Assembly: GCA_039566865.1 (NCBI GenBank)
Contig: CM076954.1
Span: forward strand, 10,300,001 to 10,364,000
Source of the DNA: Aurelia coerulea
Taxonomy: Eukaryota; Cnidaria; Scyphozoa; Semaeostomeae; Ulmaridae
DNA length: 64,000 nt
Direction of reading: 5' to 3'
Shown one piece after another: positions 11,072 to 20,829 of this stretch. Below the pieces are notes generated by a model. That model searched no databases. It had not been told where the DNA came from and was given only the letters and a program-made list of their open reading frames with translations. The position numbers were made by a program, and so were the translations under genes. The stretch's first letter is position 1. The number at the start of each line of letters is the position of its first letter.

Positions 11072-11923
11072 CTGAAAGAAAAATAAGTTGTTTTTTATCC
11101 TTTTCAAATTGAAGACCACAATGGGAGAAAAACACTTTGCTCTGCATAAGTGGATAATTGATCGATATGAAACAAAAAGACATTGGTGTGCCGCGCAACT
11201 CAAAAAAGTAAACAGATATCTTGAATCAATCTGAAGCCATTAGAAAATATTTCCCAACGGGTAACTTGAACATCATTACCTTGTTTTTGTTTTGCTGATA
11301 TTGGTGCTTTGAGAGTTGAAATACCAATCTTGATAGTTTAAATTTGCATCCACCTCCAAATTAGAGATTGGTCGCTTTGACCTAAGCACATTCTAAAGCA
11401 TAGTTGATATAGTCATCACTAGGCCCAGGCCCGACTGGATCTGTTACTTTCCACGAGACCCATTATTATAAGCACTCTATCGATTATTACAACAGTATTA
11501 CATGTTTTCATATTTCTTTCGGTTAATTGACCGCATATACCTGAACAATAGCAATAGCAATAGCAATACCACGAAGAAGAAATTACACTATGATATGCGG
11601 TGAAAATGGCAGACTTCACAGACTTCAGATCATTGTTTACGAAAGCCAATTCTTTGGTCACTCTGTTTTCGGTAGACTTCCAAGAGATTTTAGACTTTTG
11701 GGCTCTTTTGAAACGGCAGGCTTTCGACGGCTCGAAAACCCTCTGCTCTTGAAGCTGGTAGACTTCAGTCTGAGAGATCACAAAGAGCCTTGAACAGTTT
11801 CGTTTTCTATATTAATTACCGTTCTCAAAATTACACGATGAAAAACTCAGCATCGTATTGATCTCATAAATCATGCATAAATCGACAAATCCATTAAGGT
11901 CCAAGCAGCGAGTTTTGCTAAAC
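11072..11923. other. VARS1 intron sequence, no gene seen
   Basis: Contains an AATAGC hexamer repeat at about 11549-11570. No supported element otherwise. Confidence 0.4.
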
Positions 11924-11925
11924 TA

Positions 11926-12945
11926 GGGTAGGGTGGGGTAATTTGGGTCTACGGGGTAAAGTGGGTCTACTGAGCTTTTTGCTAGAAATATCCTTTCTCG
12001 TTAAATGGAAGAAAGGTTGGCTATTTTTCTTTTAACGTCTACATACTAAACTGCCTTTTTACATAAAACATTTGTCTTAGATGTGTCTCCACTCGTTATA
12101 TAAAATAACTTTACTGAACGGCCTATTGTGCAAGAATGTCAAAGCCCAGGAAAGCTTTCTCCTGCCACTGTTGTTTTGCTTTTCTTGTCAATCTAATGAC
12201 CATGAGGTGAGAGTTTGGTCATTTACGAATGAAATAACGTTTATTTCAAAGTCATTGACGCGATTGTTCTTTTTATATTTATTTTTTTACCAGGAGGGGT
12301 AATGTGGGCCTACTGAGAATTCAACCATAATTCAAATTCAACGAAGCCTTGAATTGCTTAAATGTTCGCACTTATATTCATCTTGCCACGTTGTTTTCTG
12401 TCTAACATGCGAAAATGGGTTTCCTATTACCGCAGTTGCTGTCTTGTAACCAATAAATTGGAGTAAACATACTGCAAACATTTTTATTTGACTGTTATTA
12501 TCAAATTCGATCACTGACTTGCAAGTCGCAACGATGGTGGATCACAGCATAATGACCGTAGTTTTAGTTTCGTCGCGGGAACGGCATTGCTTGCGATAAA
12601 AGCCAAAGCTTGTGATTTTATTGAATAGAGAATAGTTGAGAAAGGTAATTCAATTAACTTTTTTAATCACTTATCCTTTCGTATTCCGATATTGTACAAG
12701 TTTTGAAAAAAGACCCACTTTTCCCGCTCGTCGGAAAAAATGGGCCTATTTTAGTTGCCATGAGAGAAAATTTTTTAAAAATATTTAACTGCCTTTGTCA
12801 AAGCTGAGATTTTTTCCCAAGAAACAAGAAGCACTGAATGTCAATTAAACGAGGCTTTTGAAATTGTTTGCATTTTATTGTCGTTTTACCAGCTATCCAT
12901 TTTGAGATTTTGCTCATTCTAGACCCACATTACCCCACCCTACCC
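11926..12945. mobile_element. TA-flanked inverted-repeat element (GGGTAGGGTGGGG ends)
   Basis: The left end GGGTAGGGTGGGGTAA..GGGTCTA (11926) and the right end TAGACCCA..TTACCCCACCCTACCC (12945) are inverted. Both are bordered by TA (11924-11925 and 12946-12947). Subterminal copies of GGGTCTAC / GGGCCTAC occur near 11962, 12300 and 12740. No transposase frame is present. It fits a 1.0-kb non-autonomous element with TA duplication. Confidence 0.7.
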
Positions 12946-13099
12946 TACTCTTCGTAGCAAACAGTTAATTTCTCCAAGACCATTCGGCCCATCAAAAGGC
13001 GGTGAAAACGACGTTGTTCTGCATAGACTTGGTAATCGAAAGGTCTACGAATCGCAATGTTCCGTCAGCACTGGCTTCGTAAATTATGTTTCAAAACTT

Positions 13100-14053
13100 C
13101 GTGTTCATTTCATACATACATACATATATATATACATACATTATTTATTTAACAATGCAGGTTAATGATATGTCAGCCTCAAGTTGGCTGATGTGGACCT
13201 GCAAATTAAAGTGTCAAAAGCAATTATTAATGATAAGCTAATAATTTTATCCTATCAAAAAATTTAATCTAGTCCCTGTGCCTGAAAGTATATATAGGTT
13301 TCAAGATCTTTGTTTTTTAATGATACAGTTCATTTCTCAAATGTTATTTTCTCAATACTGTTTCGTTCCTTGGTCAGGAGTTTTTTTAAGACTTTGCTGC
13401 AGCATTCTTTACGTCTGTTGTTAAGCTGTTCCAAGCAATAAATCCTCTGTATTTGAGCGTGTTCTGTTCACTTTCTGTATTCAATCTACTAACCTGTAAC
13501 TGCAGACCTCTTCTTTTGCTTACTTTCGTTTCATACATGTCTCTAAGTCTGTGATCCCCTGTTCCCTTGACTATTTTATGCATTTCTGTGGCAACCTTTC
13601 TTTTATAAATATAATCGATTCTATTCCAGTTTACACTTTGTAGAACATCAGTATCATTCACTTTAAAGTTAGTTGACGGAGCTAAGTAGAGGCAATCTAT
13701 AAATAGGACAAAGAAACACCTACGCACGTAATTGCTTCCCTTGGGAAAAATATGCGCGCACGTGTCGATATCATCAAATACAATAGGTTAATTTTAGACA
13801 TGCATATGCAGTTCTTAACCTAGCTATTTATCTCCGTCAACTAACTTTAATGCCTATTTTCTTCACTATTCTCGTTGCTTTTACATGCTGAATTTCAATC
13901 TTTGCATAAGGTTTTTGACGATGTTCCCCATGTTAGCAAGCCATAAGTTATCTTTGGTATGATCATGCTGTAATATATCTTATCTAATGTTTCAGATGGC
14001 AAAAAGCAAGCTTTTCTTAACATTGCATTATATATAGTATATTTCTTTCGAAC
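13100..14053 (-). pseudogene. LINE 3' half, downstream of a Penelope insertion
   Basis: Minus-strand frames 13895-14053 (KVRKKYTIYNAMLRKACFL, IIPKITYGLLTWGTSSKTL) and 13386-13727 (WNRIDYIYKRKVATEMHKIV, KYRGFIAWNSL) are the connection and C-terminal parts of a LINE. The 5' part lies at 20437-20825. At the insertion point the reading frame joins exactly (KTQIEK then VRKKY) when one 13-bp duplication is removed. The 3' end shows CATA/TATG repeats at about 13105-13140. A 20-bp inverted repeat (13666-13685 and 13830-13849) brackets a small insertion within it. Confidence 0.8.
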
Positions 14054-14066
14054 TTTCTCTATTTGT
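14054..14066. repeat. 13-bp target-site duplication, left copy
   Basis: TTTCTCTATTTGT is repeated exactly at 20424-20436, bracketing the Penelope insertion inside LINE coding sequence. Confidence 0.9.
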
Positions 14067-14121
14067 ACAGTAATATAATATATAAATGATTTAAGTACCA
14101 AAAATAGCTAAGATGTTTAAA

Positions 14122-14160
14122 ACACGACGTTTCGAGCATGTACTCGTTATCAAGTGACTC
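14122..14160 (-). ncRNA. Hammerhead-like motif in Penelope terminus (degenerate)
   Basis: The minus strand reads CTTGATAACGAG-TACATG-CTCGAAACGTC. GAAAC and a short stem II are present, but the CUGANGA box is altered to UUGAUAA. The same motif occurs at 19681-19716 (same sense) and 20327-20362 (inverted). Penelope-like elements are known to carry hammerhead ribozymes in their terminal repeats. This version deviates at two core positions, so activity is doubtful. Confidence 0.35.
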
Positions 14161-15218
14161 GAAATCAATCGAGCCGAGCAAAGACACGCCCGACAACACC
14201 TTTCTCGAGGAGTTCAGCCTCGCTTTGATGCCCCTATACAAATGTATAGGAAAATGACCGGAAGTGAATATTTTCGTCCACTTTGAACGTTTCTTGCAGG
14301 GATGCGGTGTGATTTTTCCGCGTTAATTTAATCTTAAAAGGTAGTGAATTTATCTAAGAAATGTTTAAAACTAAAATCGTTTTGATTTAAAGATCCTGGT
14401 AAACTCCACGCAATTTGACAGGAGTGATGGTCTTATTTTAAGAGATTTTCATCCGTATTTGGGCAAATTTTTCGAATTCATTGTTTTTGGTGCGGTAAGC
14501 AGCGCCTTGAAAGCCATGACATTTAGAAAATGCCGTAGATCGTAGAAATTGTTTTGAAGCGGCGTGGTCTGCTTGCTGCTTGCTTTCAAGAAAACTTTTT
14601 AATTCTGAACGAAACGAAGCAATAAACCAATATGCAGAGCACTAGCGATCCTTTTACTGCCAGTGAAGGACAAGAGATGCTTTCATGTTTTCAAATAAGT
14701 CTCCAACCCGCCAGAAAGAATGAGACAAGAAGAAGCAGCTTCCAAGTTCCAACGAAAGAACTCGGATATTTATGGATCAAGAACTGAAATCGTTTTGTTT
14801 ATGATGGCAGATGTCTTTGATGGACAAATGGATAGCAAATTATAGAAAATATGTTATTTGTACTGGGCAAGTTCCTGTCAATGATGGAGCAACTCAATGC
14901 AGTCTGGAAATCTTCCCTCGTTGGCTCTAAAAACCCACAGACAAAGAAGATAGGGAAGGATGCTGTCTATCGAAATTGCAATGACTATTTCTGAATGGAC
15001 AACGGCAATAACTGCTTTTTGGTAATTTTCAGAAACTCATGAATAAGCATGGCAGCAGGGGCTACAGGGTGAAACGGGCGAGCTTTGTCTTTGTCTTTGC
15101 AAACAATTGTCTTTGCAGATCAAATTCAGAATAAGGTTCAGACTGTTTCAGAATTGGAAGCATTAAAATTTCAATTTTGTGATGATTCAATTGCTATTAT
15201 CTTACCATCTTCCTATTA

Positions 15219-15429
15219 TCAGAGTAAAATCATCAGAGTATCAATTGTTGGATTGCTCAAATTTTTTGATATATCATAATATTGTTTTTCATTGAATGCT
15301 TTGTCCATTAGTTTTGCATCAGTCTTCAGGCATTGGAAAAGCAAGAATTGCAGTCTTTTGTGGTTGTTGTCAAATGCTGCTTCAAGGTTGGGCTTGATTG
15401 GTAAAGGATAATCTTGTTCTGTTTGGGTC
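15219..15429 (-). other. Exon-like open frame inside the DNA transposon
   Basis: After a TTTATTTTAG acceptor an open frame of about 70 codons runs to a stop. It looks coding (balanced charged and hydrophobic residues, e.g. QDYPLPIKPNLEAAFD), but I do not recognise the family. Confidence 0.35.
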
Positions 15430-16563
15430 CTAAAATAAAACAGAGACGATATTATTTCCTCCTACTAAAAACATTTGCTGCATAGCAAATTTCACTTTGT
15501 CTCATAGAGAATTGCATGTACAAAAAAGAGCAGCAAATCAAAATAGGAGAGGTCTTTGCAAACTTAAATCAGAGCAGCAATACCCTGCTCAAGAAAAAGA
15601 AAGCGGATTTAAGGGCAAATAATTGCCGTAAACTATCGTGTTTATAGGCAAAATAATCAAAGCTGATAATTTTTTGTACAAGGTAGCCTTGATAACATTG
15701 TTTTAGTAAGCAAATCTCCTATTTCTAGGTCAGAGCTTCCCCATTAGTCTTGAAGAAAATAAGCAACAATGCAACTTTATGTTTGTTTACATTTAGGCCA
15801 AACCCGACGAAAAGTTCTCTGAGAGCGAAGTCAAAGTTTTGTTATTATTCTTATTGCTCTGGTGGCCAAAACAGGTAGCAAGTACTCTAAAATACTTTCA
15901 TTTCTGAAAACATCAGATTAAGTTCGAAAGTGATACATTCAACCAAGGTCAACGTTTGTTTTCTGACTAAAAAGCAGACAAGTTTGTAAAAGGAAGCACG
16001 TAAAGTTAACGCAGATTAAATAGTCATGGCTCTCGAGGAAAAATCGCCTTTGAAAATTGTGGGAAACCGGCAAAGGCTACAGCAAAAAAGGCAACCTTTC
16101 TAGAAACTAGATGCTTACAGCTATTGCGTTATATCTCCAAAATGAGAATTCCTGTCTTAGTTTAGAAAATATTGGAGTTTGAAAAAATTTCGGTTAAATT
16201 TAGGCCAACAAAAGTTCATTTTCTTGAAACTGCAAGCCGAAGTTCAAGACGAGAAAAAGACAAGTTTATTTCGTCAACAATTGGCGAAAGGTGGCAAATA
16301 GGACAAAACGACATCGAGGAATCCAAAACTTTCAACAAAATTTCCATGAAACAAAGGACAAACGTTAAATTTATGATAAAGTCTGCTTACCTGCTGTGCT
16401 GAATCCCGAGTTTGTAAACAGAGTTGTCCACGGCCTTTGAAAAATATGAAAAACCAAGGGGCTCTGAGTTCAAAATGCTAAAAGAACTTGAAAGAGCGAA
16501 GATACAGCTATTGCGTTATATCTCGATATTTTGCTTTGGGACACTTGGGACGCCTGCTGACGC

Positions 16564-16628
16564 CATTTATCACAAAATTTTACTTTCGCGCCACAGCTTT
16601 CTTGCAAGAGAGGCCGGAAGTGACGTCA
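16564..16628 (-). promoter_or_regulatory. CRE-ETS composite with downstream ATGGCG
   Basis: The minus strand reads TGACGTCACTTCCGG (16614-16628). This is a full CRE palindrome overlapping an ETS site. About 50 bp downstream lies AAATGGCGTCAGC (ATG at 16566-16564). CRE-ETS composites and ATGGCG starts are typical of strong TATA-less animal promoters. The frame from this ATG closes after 16 codons. Confidence 0.45.
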
Positions 16629-16820
16629 GAATTCAGGCTTGGTGTTGTCGGGCGTGAAAGAGAAGAGAAGATTCGACAAATAGGAAGGAATGCGAGATGC
16701 GACGTGACGTAGCGTACATAGGGAATGGGGAATAGGAGGAATGTGAGAAAAGAGTAAGGAAGGACCTATTGCAGATAAGTAAATTGCTTATTTAGTCCAT
16801 TAGGATAAAGAGTTTTTAAG

Positions 16821-19525
16821 TTAAAAAATTAAGCGTTTCTCCAAGGTCTTGCGTTTGGTGGTGTCTTGAGGTGCATATAATAAGCCAAGAATGGACATGT
16901 CGGCAGTTGAATGGTTGGCTGAGTTGTAATGTTTGGATATGTTGCTGTCTGGATCGTTTTCATGGTTTTCATCGAGGTGGATCTTGTTTCTTACATTACG
17001 TTTGTGTTCCCCAAAACGGTTGTTGATTTGTCGGGAGGTTTCGCCGATGTAGAAATATTGACATTTGGTGCAGATGATACAATAGATGACGCAGGATGAT
17101 GAACAGGTAAAGTTAGATCTGATATTGAAGGATCGGTTTTGGTTGGTGATAGTGGTCGATTGGTTGATGTGGGTGCAGGTCTGACAGAGGCGATGTTGGC
17201 AAGGGAAAGTACCAGGCAGTTGTGAGGTTGCTAGGTTGGTTTTGACTAGGGAATCCTTTAAATTCTTGTCTCTGCGAAAAGCCATAAGTGGAGGTGCAAT
17301 GAAGATGTTCTTTGTTTCTGTGTCGTTGGTTAGAATGTTGAAGTTGTTATAAATTATGTTCTTTACGTTGTTGTTAAAAGGGTGGTAGGTCAGGGTGAAA
17401 GGAATGCGGTTGTTGCTGTTTTCGTTGTTAGAAGGTTGGAGGGCTTCGTCTTGAGAAAGATCCTTTACTTTATTGAAAGCTGCTTTTGTGATGTGGTCAG
17501 GGTACTTGTTTTGTTTGAAGAAAGAAGACATTTCCTCTGCTTTGGAACTAAAATCATCATCATTTGAACAAATACGGCGGAGACGGCGGAGTTGCGAGTA
17601 AGGGATGGAGTCTTTGCATTTCTTCGGATGTGATGATTCGTAGTTGAGGAGGCAATGGGAATCTGTAGCTTTGTAGAAGATAGACGTGGAGATTTGGTCA
17701 TCAGAGATGCTGAGGAGGATGTCCAGAAATGGCAGGCTTTCTTCGGTGATAGAGTGTGTGAATTGTAAGGCTGGGTGAAAATTGTTTGTGTAGTTGATGA
17801 ATTTCTGGAGATCGGCCAAAGGAAGAGATGTTGCTCCAACGATGTCGTCGATGTATCTTTTGACCAGGCAAGGAAAAGGACCATTGTAAGATTGAAAGAT
17901 AAGCTGTTCTTGGTGGCCAACGAAGAGGCAGGCATAACTTGGGCCAAGTTTACTACCCATGGCAACGCCAGATGTCTGAAGATAATATTGACCATTAAAT
18001 GAAAATGCATTAGTAGTTAGGACTAACTCAGCAAGGCGTAGAAGAGTGGTAGTTGGTGGGCATTGAAGGCGTCGTTTGTCAAGGAAAAACTTTAGTGCTT
18101 GTAGGCCATCATTGTGGGGAATGCAAGTGTACAATGATTTAACATCCATAGCGAACAGATATTTGTGTGGTCCTGTGAATCTGAATTCTTTAAAGATGCG
18201 AAGGGCGTGGGAAGAATCTTTGACATAGGTAGGAAGATCTTGGACGATTGGTGTGAAAATTGAGTCAAGGTAGGCTGCTATTTGAGAAGTGGGGCAGGAA
18301 ACGGCTGACACGATGGGGCGACCAGGATTATTGGGTTTATGAATCTTGGGCTGCATATAGAAAACAGAAGTCCTAGGATGTTGAAAATATAGTGCAGAGG
18401 CATTGGAGGGGAGATTTTCGTTGTTGATTTCTTCTTTGACAAATTTATGATGGTTTTGTTGAAGGATTTGGTTGGATTCTTGTTAAGTGCTTGGTAGGAA
18501 GTGGTTTGCAGTTGAGAGTGACCTTCCTGAAGATACTAATCTTTACTCCAAACGACTATACGTCCTCCTTTGTCGGCTGGTTTGATGACAATGTCGTCCC
18601 GATTTTTTAGTTGCTTTAATGCACTACATTCTTGAGATGTGAGGTTGGATCTTGTTTGCTTAGATTTAAAATTAAGTTTAGAAATTTCATACCTGCACTT
18701 TTCAATGTAAAGGTCCAGGGCTGCATACTTTCCTGCTTTGGGGGTCCAAGTGGATTTGGAAGGGAAAAGCTTGGCTATTTTCTTTGCTTGAAGATCGTTA
18801 GGGGATTCTTCTTCACCAGAGTCTTGGTTGTCTTGATCGTTATTGATCTTATTGAAATGGGCTTTAAGGCGAAGACGGCGAAAAAAGGATTCAGTGTCAT
18901 GTATAGATTGAAATTCATCAACTGTCTTCTTAACTGGAACGAATTTAAGTCCTTTACTTAAGAGATTTCTTTCTTCCTGAGTTAATGGCAATTCTGGTGG
19001 GATGGTTTGTACAATATTGTGTGGAATCGTTGATATTATTTCGGTATTATCACCATACTTTGCAGATACAAGTTCCTTGAATTTATCTTCTTTTGTTTGT
19101 TTAAGGGCATCATAAATTAGTTGGTTAAGTTCATGAATCTTTTGACGAATAGATAGAAAGTCTTCAAAGTTAATGCATAAGTTTCGTAAACGATTGGCCA
19201 GCAATGGTAGCTTGTCAGAACTCAATTGGGCGGTATCTTTATGTTGCTGCAACGTTGTACGCATAAGATTTTTTGAACATGATTGAAGATGCTTCTGAAG
19301 CTTTCTAGACAAATTAGAAGAATGAAAATTGAGTCTAAATCCCTTTGGTGTAACATTTGAGCGAAGACATTTGCTGAGGAAGAAGACGTGGCTTGTAAAC
19401 CTTGTTTTCTTAAATGTAGACATACCAAGTTCATAAGCAGTGTTGCTGATGTCATCAGGATACTTTGCAATGAAGGCAATGAGGTTACGTCGAGCATCTT
19501 GAGTAGAGCGCTTGATTGAAGGCAT
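16821..19525 (-). pseudogene. Penelope-like RT/GIY-YIG ORF, broken
   Basis: The N-terminal part is 19525-18536 (329 codons, ending at IKPADKGGRIVVWSKD). The C-terminal part is 18356-16821 (511 codons). The 180 bp between them are shifted. Motifs in order: PKIHKPNNPGRPIVSAVSC, MDVKSLYTCIP, GVAMGSKLGPSYACLF, catalytic RYIDDIVGA, a Cys/His finger (CQHRLCQTCTH), and GIY-YIG endonuclease (FYIGETSRQINNRFGEHKRN). The last ~18 residues are lost to a one-base insertion in an A run near 16826; the inverted copy at 20.1 kb keeps the open version. It is a close relative of the intact ORF at 40376-43129. Confidence 0.9.
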
Positions 19526-19622
19526 CCAGAATTAGTAGAAACAGAGAGAAAGAGCCAGTGACACGCTTGATTCCAGTGTAATTCAATAAAAATATGTTCG
19601 TTGCGTGTGGTACTATGTAATT

Positions 19623-20418
19623 GAACAGTAATATAATATATAAATGATTTAAGTACCAAAAATAGCTAAGATGTTTAAAACACGACGTTTCGAGCATGTA
19701 CTCGTTATCAAGTGACTCGAAATCAATCGAGCCGAGCAAAGAGAAGAGAAGATTCGACAAATAGGAAGGAATGCGAGATGCGACGTGACGTAGCGTACAT
19801 AGGGAATGGGGAATAGGAGGAATGTGAGAAAAGAGTAAGGAAGGACCTATTGCAGATAAGTAAATTGCTTATTTAGTCCATTAGGATAAAGAGTTTTTAA
19901 GTTAAAAATTAAGCGTTTCTCCAAGGTCTTGCGTTTGGTGGTGTCTTGAGGTGCATATAATAAGCCAAGAATGGACATGTCGGCAGTTGAATGGTTGGCT
20001 GAGTTGTAATGAACATATCAACATATCCAAACATTACAACTCAGCCAACCATTCAACTGCCGACATGTCCATTCTTGGCTTATTATATGCACCTCAAGAC
20101 ACCACCAAACGCAACACCTTGGAGAAACGCTTAATTTTTAACTTAAAAACTCTTTATCATAATGGACTAAATAAGCAATTTACTTATCTGCAATAGGTCC
20201 TTCCTTACTCTTTTCTCACATTCCTCCTATTCCCCATTCCCTATGTACGCTACGTCACGTCGCATCTCGCATTCCTTCCTATTTGTCGAATCTTCTCTTC
20301 TCTTTGCTCGGCTCGATTGATTTCGAGTCACTTGATAACGAGTACATGCTCGAAACGTCGTGTTTTAAACATCTTAGCTATTTTTGGTACTTAAATCATT
20401 TATATATTATATTCATAT
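19623..20418. repeat. Head-to-head palindrome of Penelope 3' ends
   Basis: Arms 19623-20010 and 20033-20418 are inverted copies of the element's last ~390 bp: ORF tail, 3' UTR and terminal motif. A short spacer (about 20011-20032) separates them. Sequence identity of the arms is very high by eye. Confidence 0.85.
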
Positions 20419-20423
20419 TTTTA

Positions 20424-20436
20424 TTTCTCTATTTGT
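20424..20436. repeat. 13-bp target-site duplication, right copy
   Basis: TTTCTCTATTTGT, identical to 14054-14066. Confidence 0.9.
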
Positions 20437-20825
20437 GTTTTCCATTTCAGTTGTCTATCTTTATACACCCCTAACAACTTGCATTCTTCCTTGTAATCTA
20501 CCACTTTGTCAGCGATTTCAACCGATAGTAAAGGGCCAATGAACTTTTTGCTTTGTATGATCATTGCTTCTGTCTTTTTGATGTTTACTGTCATTTTGTT
20601 TATTCTACACCACTGCGTGACTTCTTCAGCTAAGACTTGCATTTTGTATATAGTTTCATCTGTTGTTGCCCCTACGACAAAAGCTGTTATGTCATCAGCG
20701 TACAGATGTACCTCTCCAGCTGAAATTGATTCCGATATGTCATTCATAAATATAGTGGATATATCTCTAAAACTAATCCAAAATTTTTGATTTTCTTCTG
20801 CTACATCTTTAGCTAGGTTGTTCAT
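20437..20825 (-). pseudogene. LINE RT, upstream part of the split LINE
   Basis: Minus-strand frame with catalytic HLYADDITAFVVG, then CRINKMTVNIKKTEAMI and CKLLGVYKDRQLKWKTQIEK. It continues in frame at 14053 after the Penelope insertion is removed. The N-terminal RT and endonuclease are absent, so the LINE was already 5'-truncated or is cut off by the LINE beginning near 20830. Confidence 0.8.
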
Positions 20826-20829
20826 CTAC

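Larger units (their letters stand above)
14185..16656. mobile_element. DNA transposon with CACGCCCGACAACACC TIRs and 5-bp TSD
   Basis: Perfect 16-bp terminal inverted repeats (14185-14200, 16641-16656) are flanked by AAAGA on both sides (14180-14184, 16657-16661). The uninterrupted Penelope copy at about 19730-19745 carries a single AAAGA, which proves the insertion boundaries. Size is 2,472 bp. No transposase is recognised, but there are exon-like pieces (15219-15429 minus, and a donor-bearing block ending near 16391 minus). CAC-starting ends with 5-bp duplications are a Transib trait; the remaining TIR sequence does not decide the superfamily. Confidence 0.85.
14067..20423 (-). mobile_element. 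Penelope-like element with inverted termini, hosting a DNA transposon
   Basis: The insertion is bounded by 13-bp duplications. From the right: an inverted 3'-end copy (20033-20420), a same-sense 3'-end fragment (19623-20010), the main copy (ORF remains 19525-16821), its 3' region split by a DNA transposon (14185-16656), and the 3' terminus (14067-14184). The insertion therefore begins and ends with inverted copies of the same ~120-bp terminal sequence. Partial tandem and inverted copies around the body are usual for Penelope-like elements. Removing the 2.47-kb transposon restores a continuous element. Confidence 0.85.

Noticed and set aside
17465..18010. 181-residue minus-strand ORF
   Set aside because: Out-of-frame shadow of the Penelope reverse transcriptase ORF.
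19951..20196. 81-residue plus-strand ORF as a gene
   Set aside because: It is the C-terminal tail of the Penelope ORF carried on the inverted arm.
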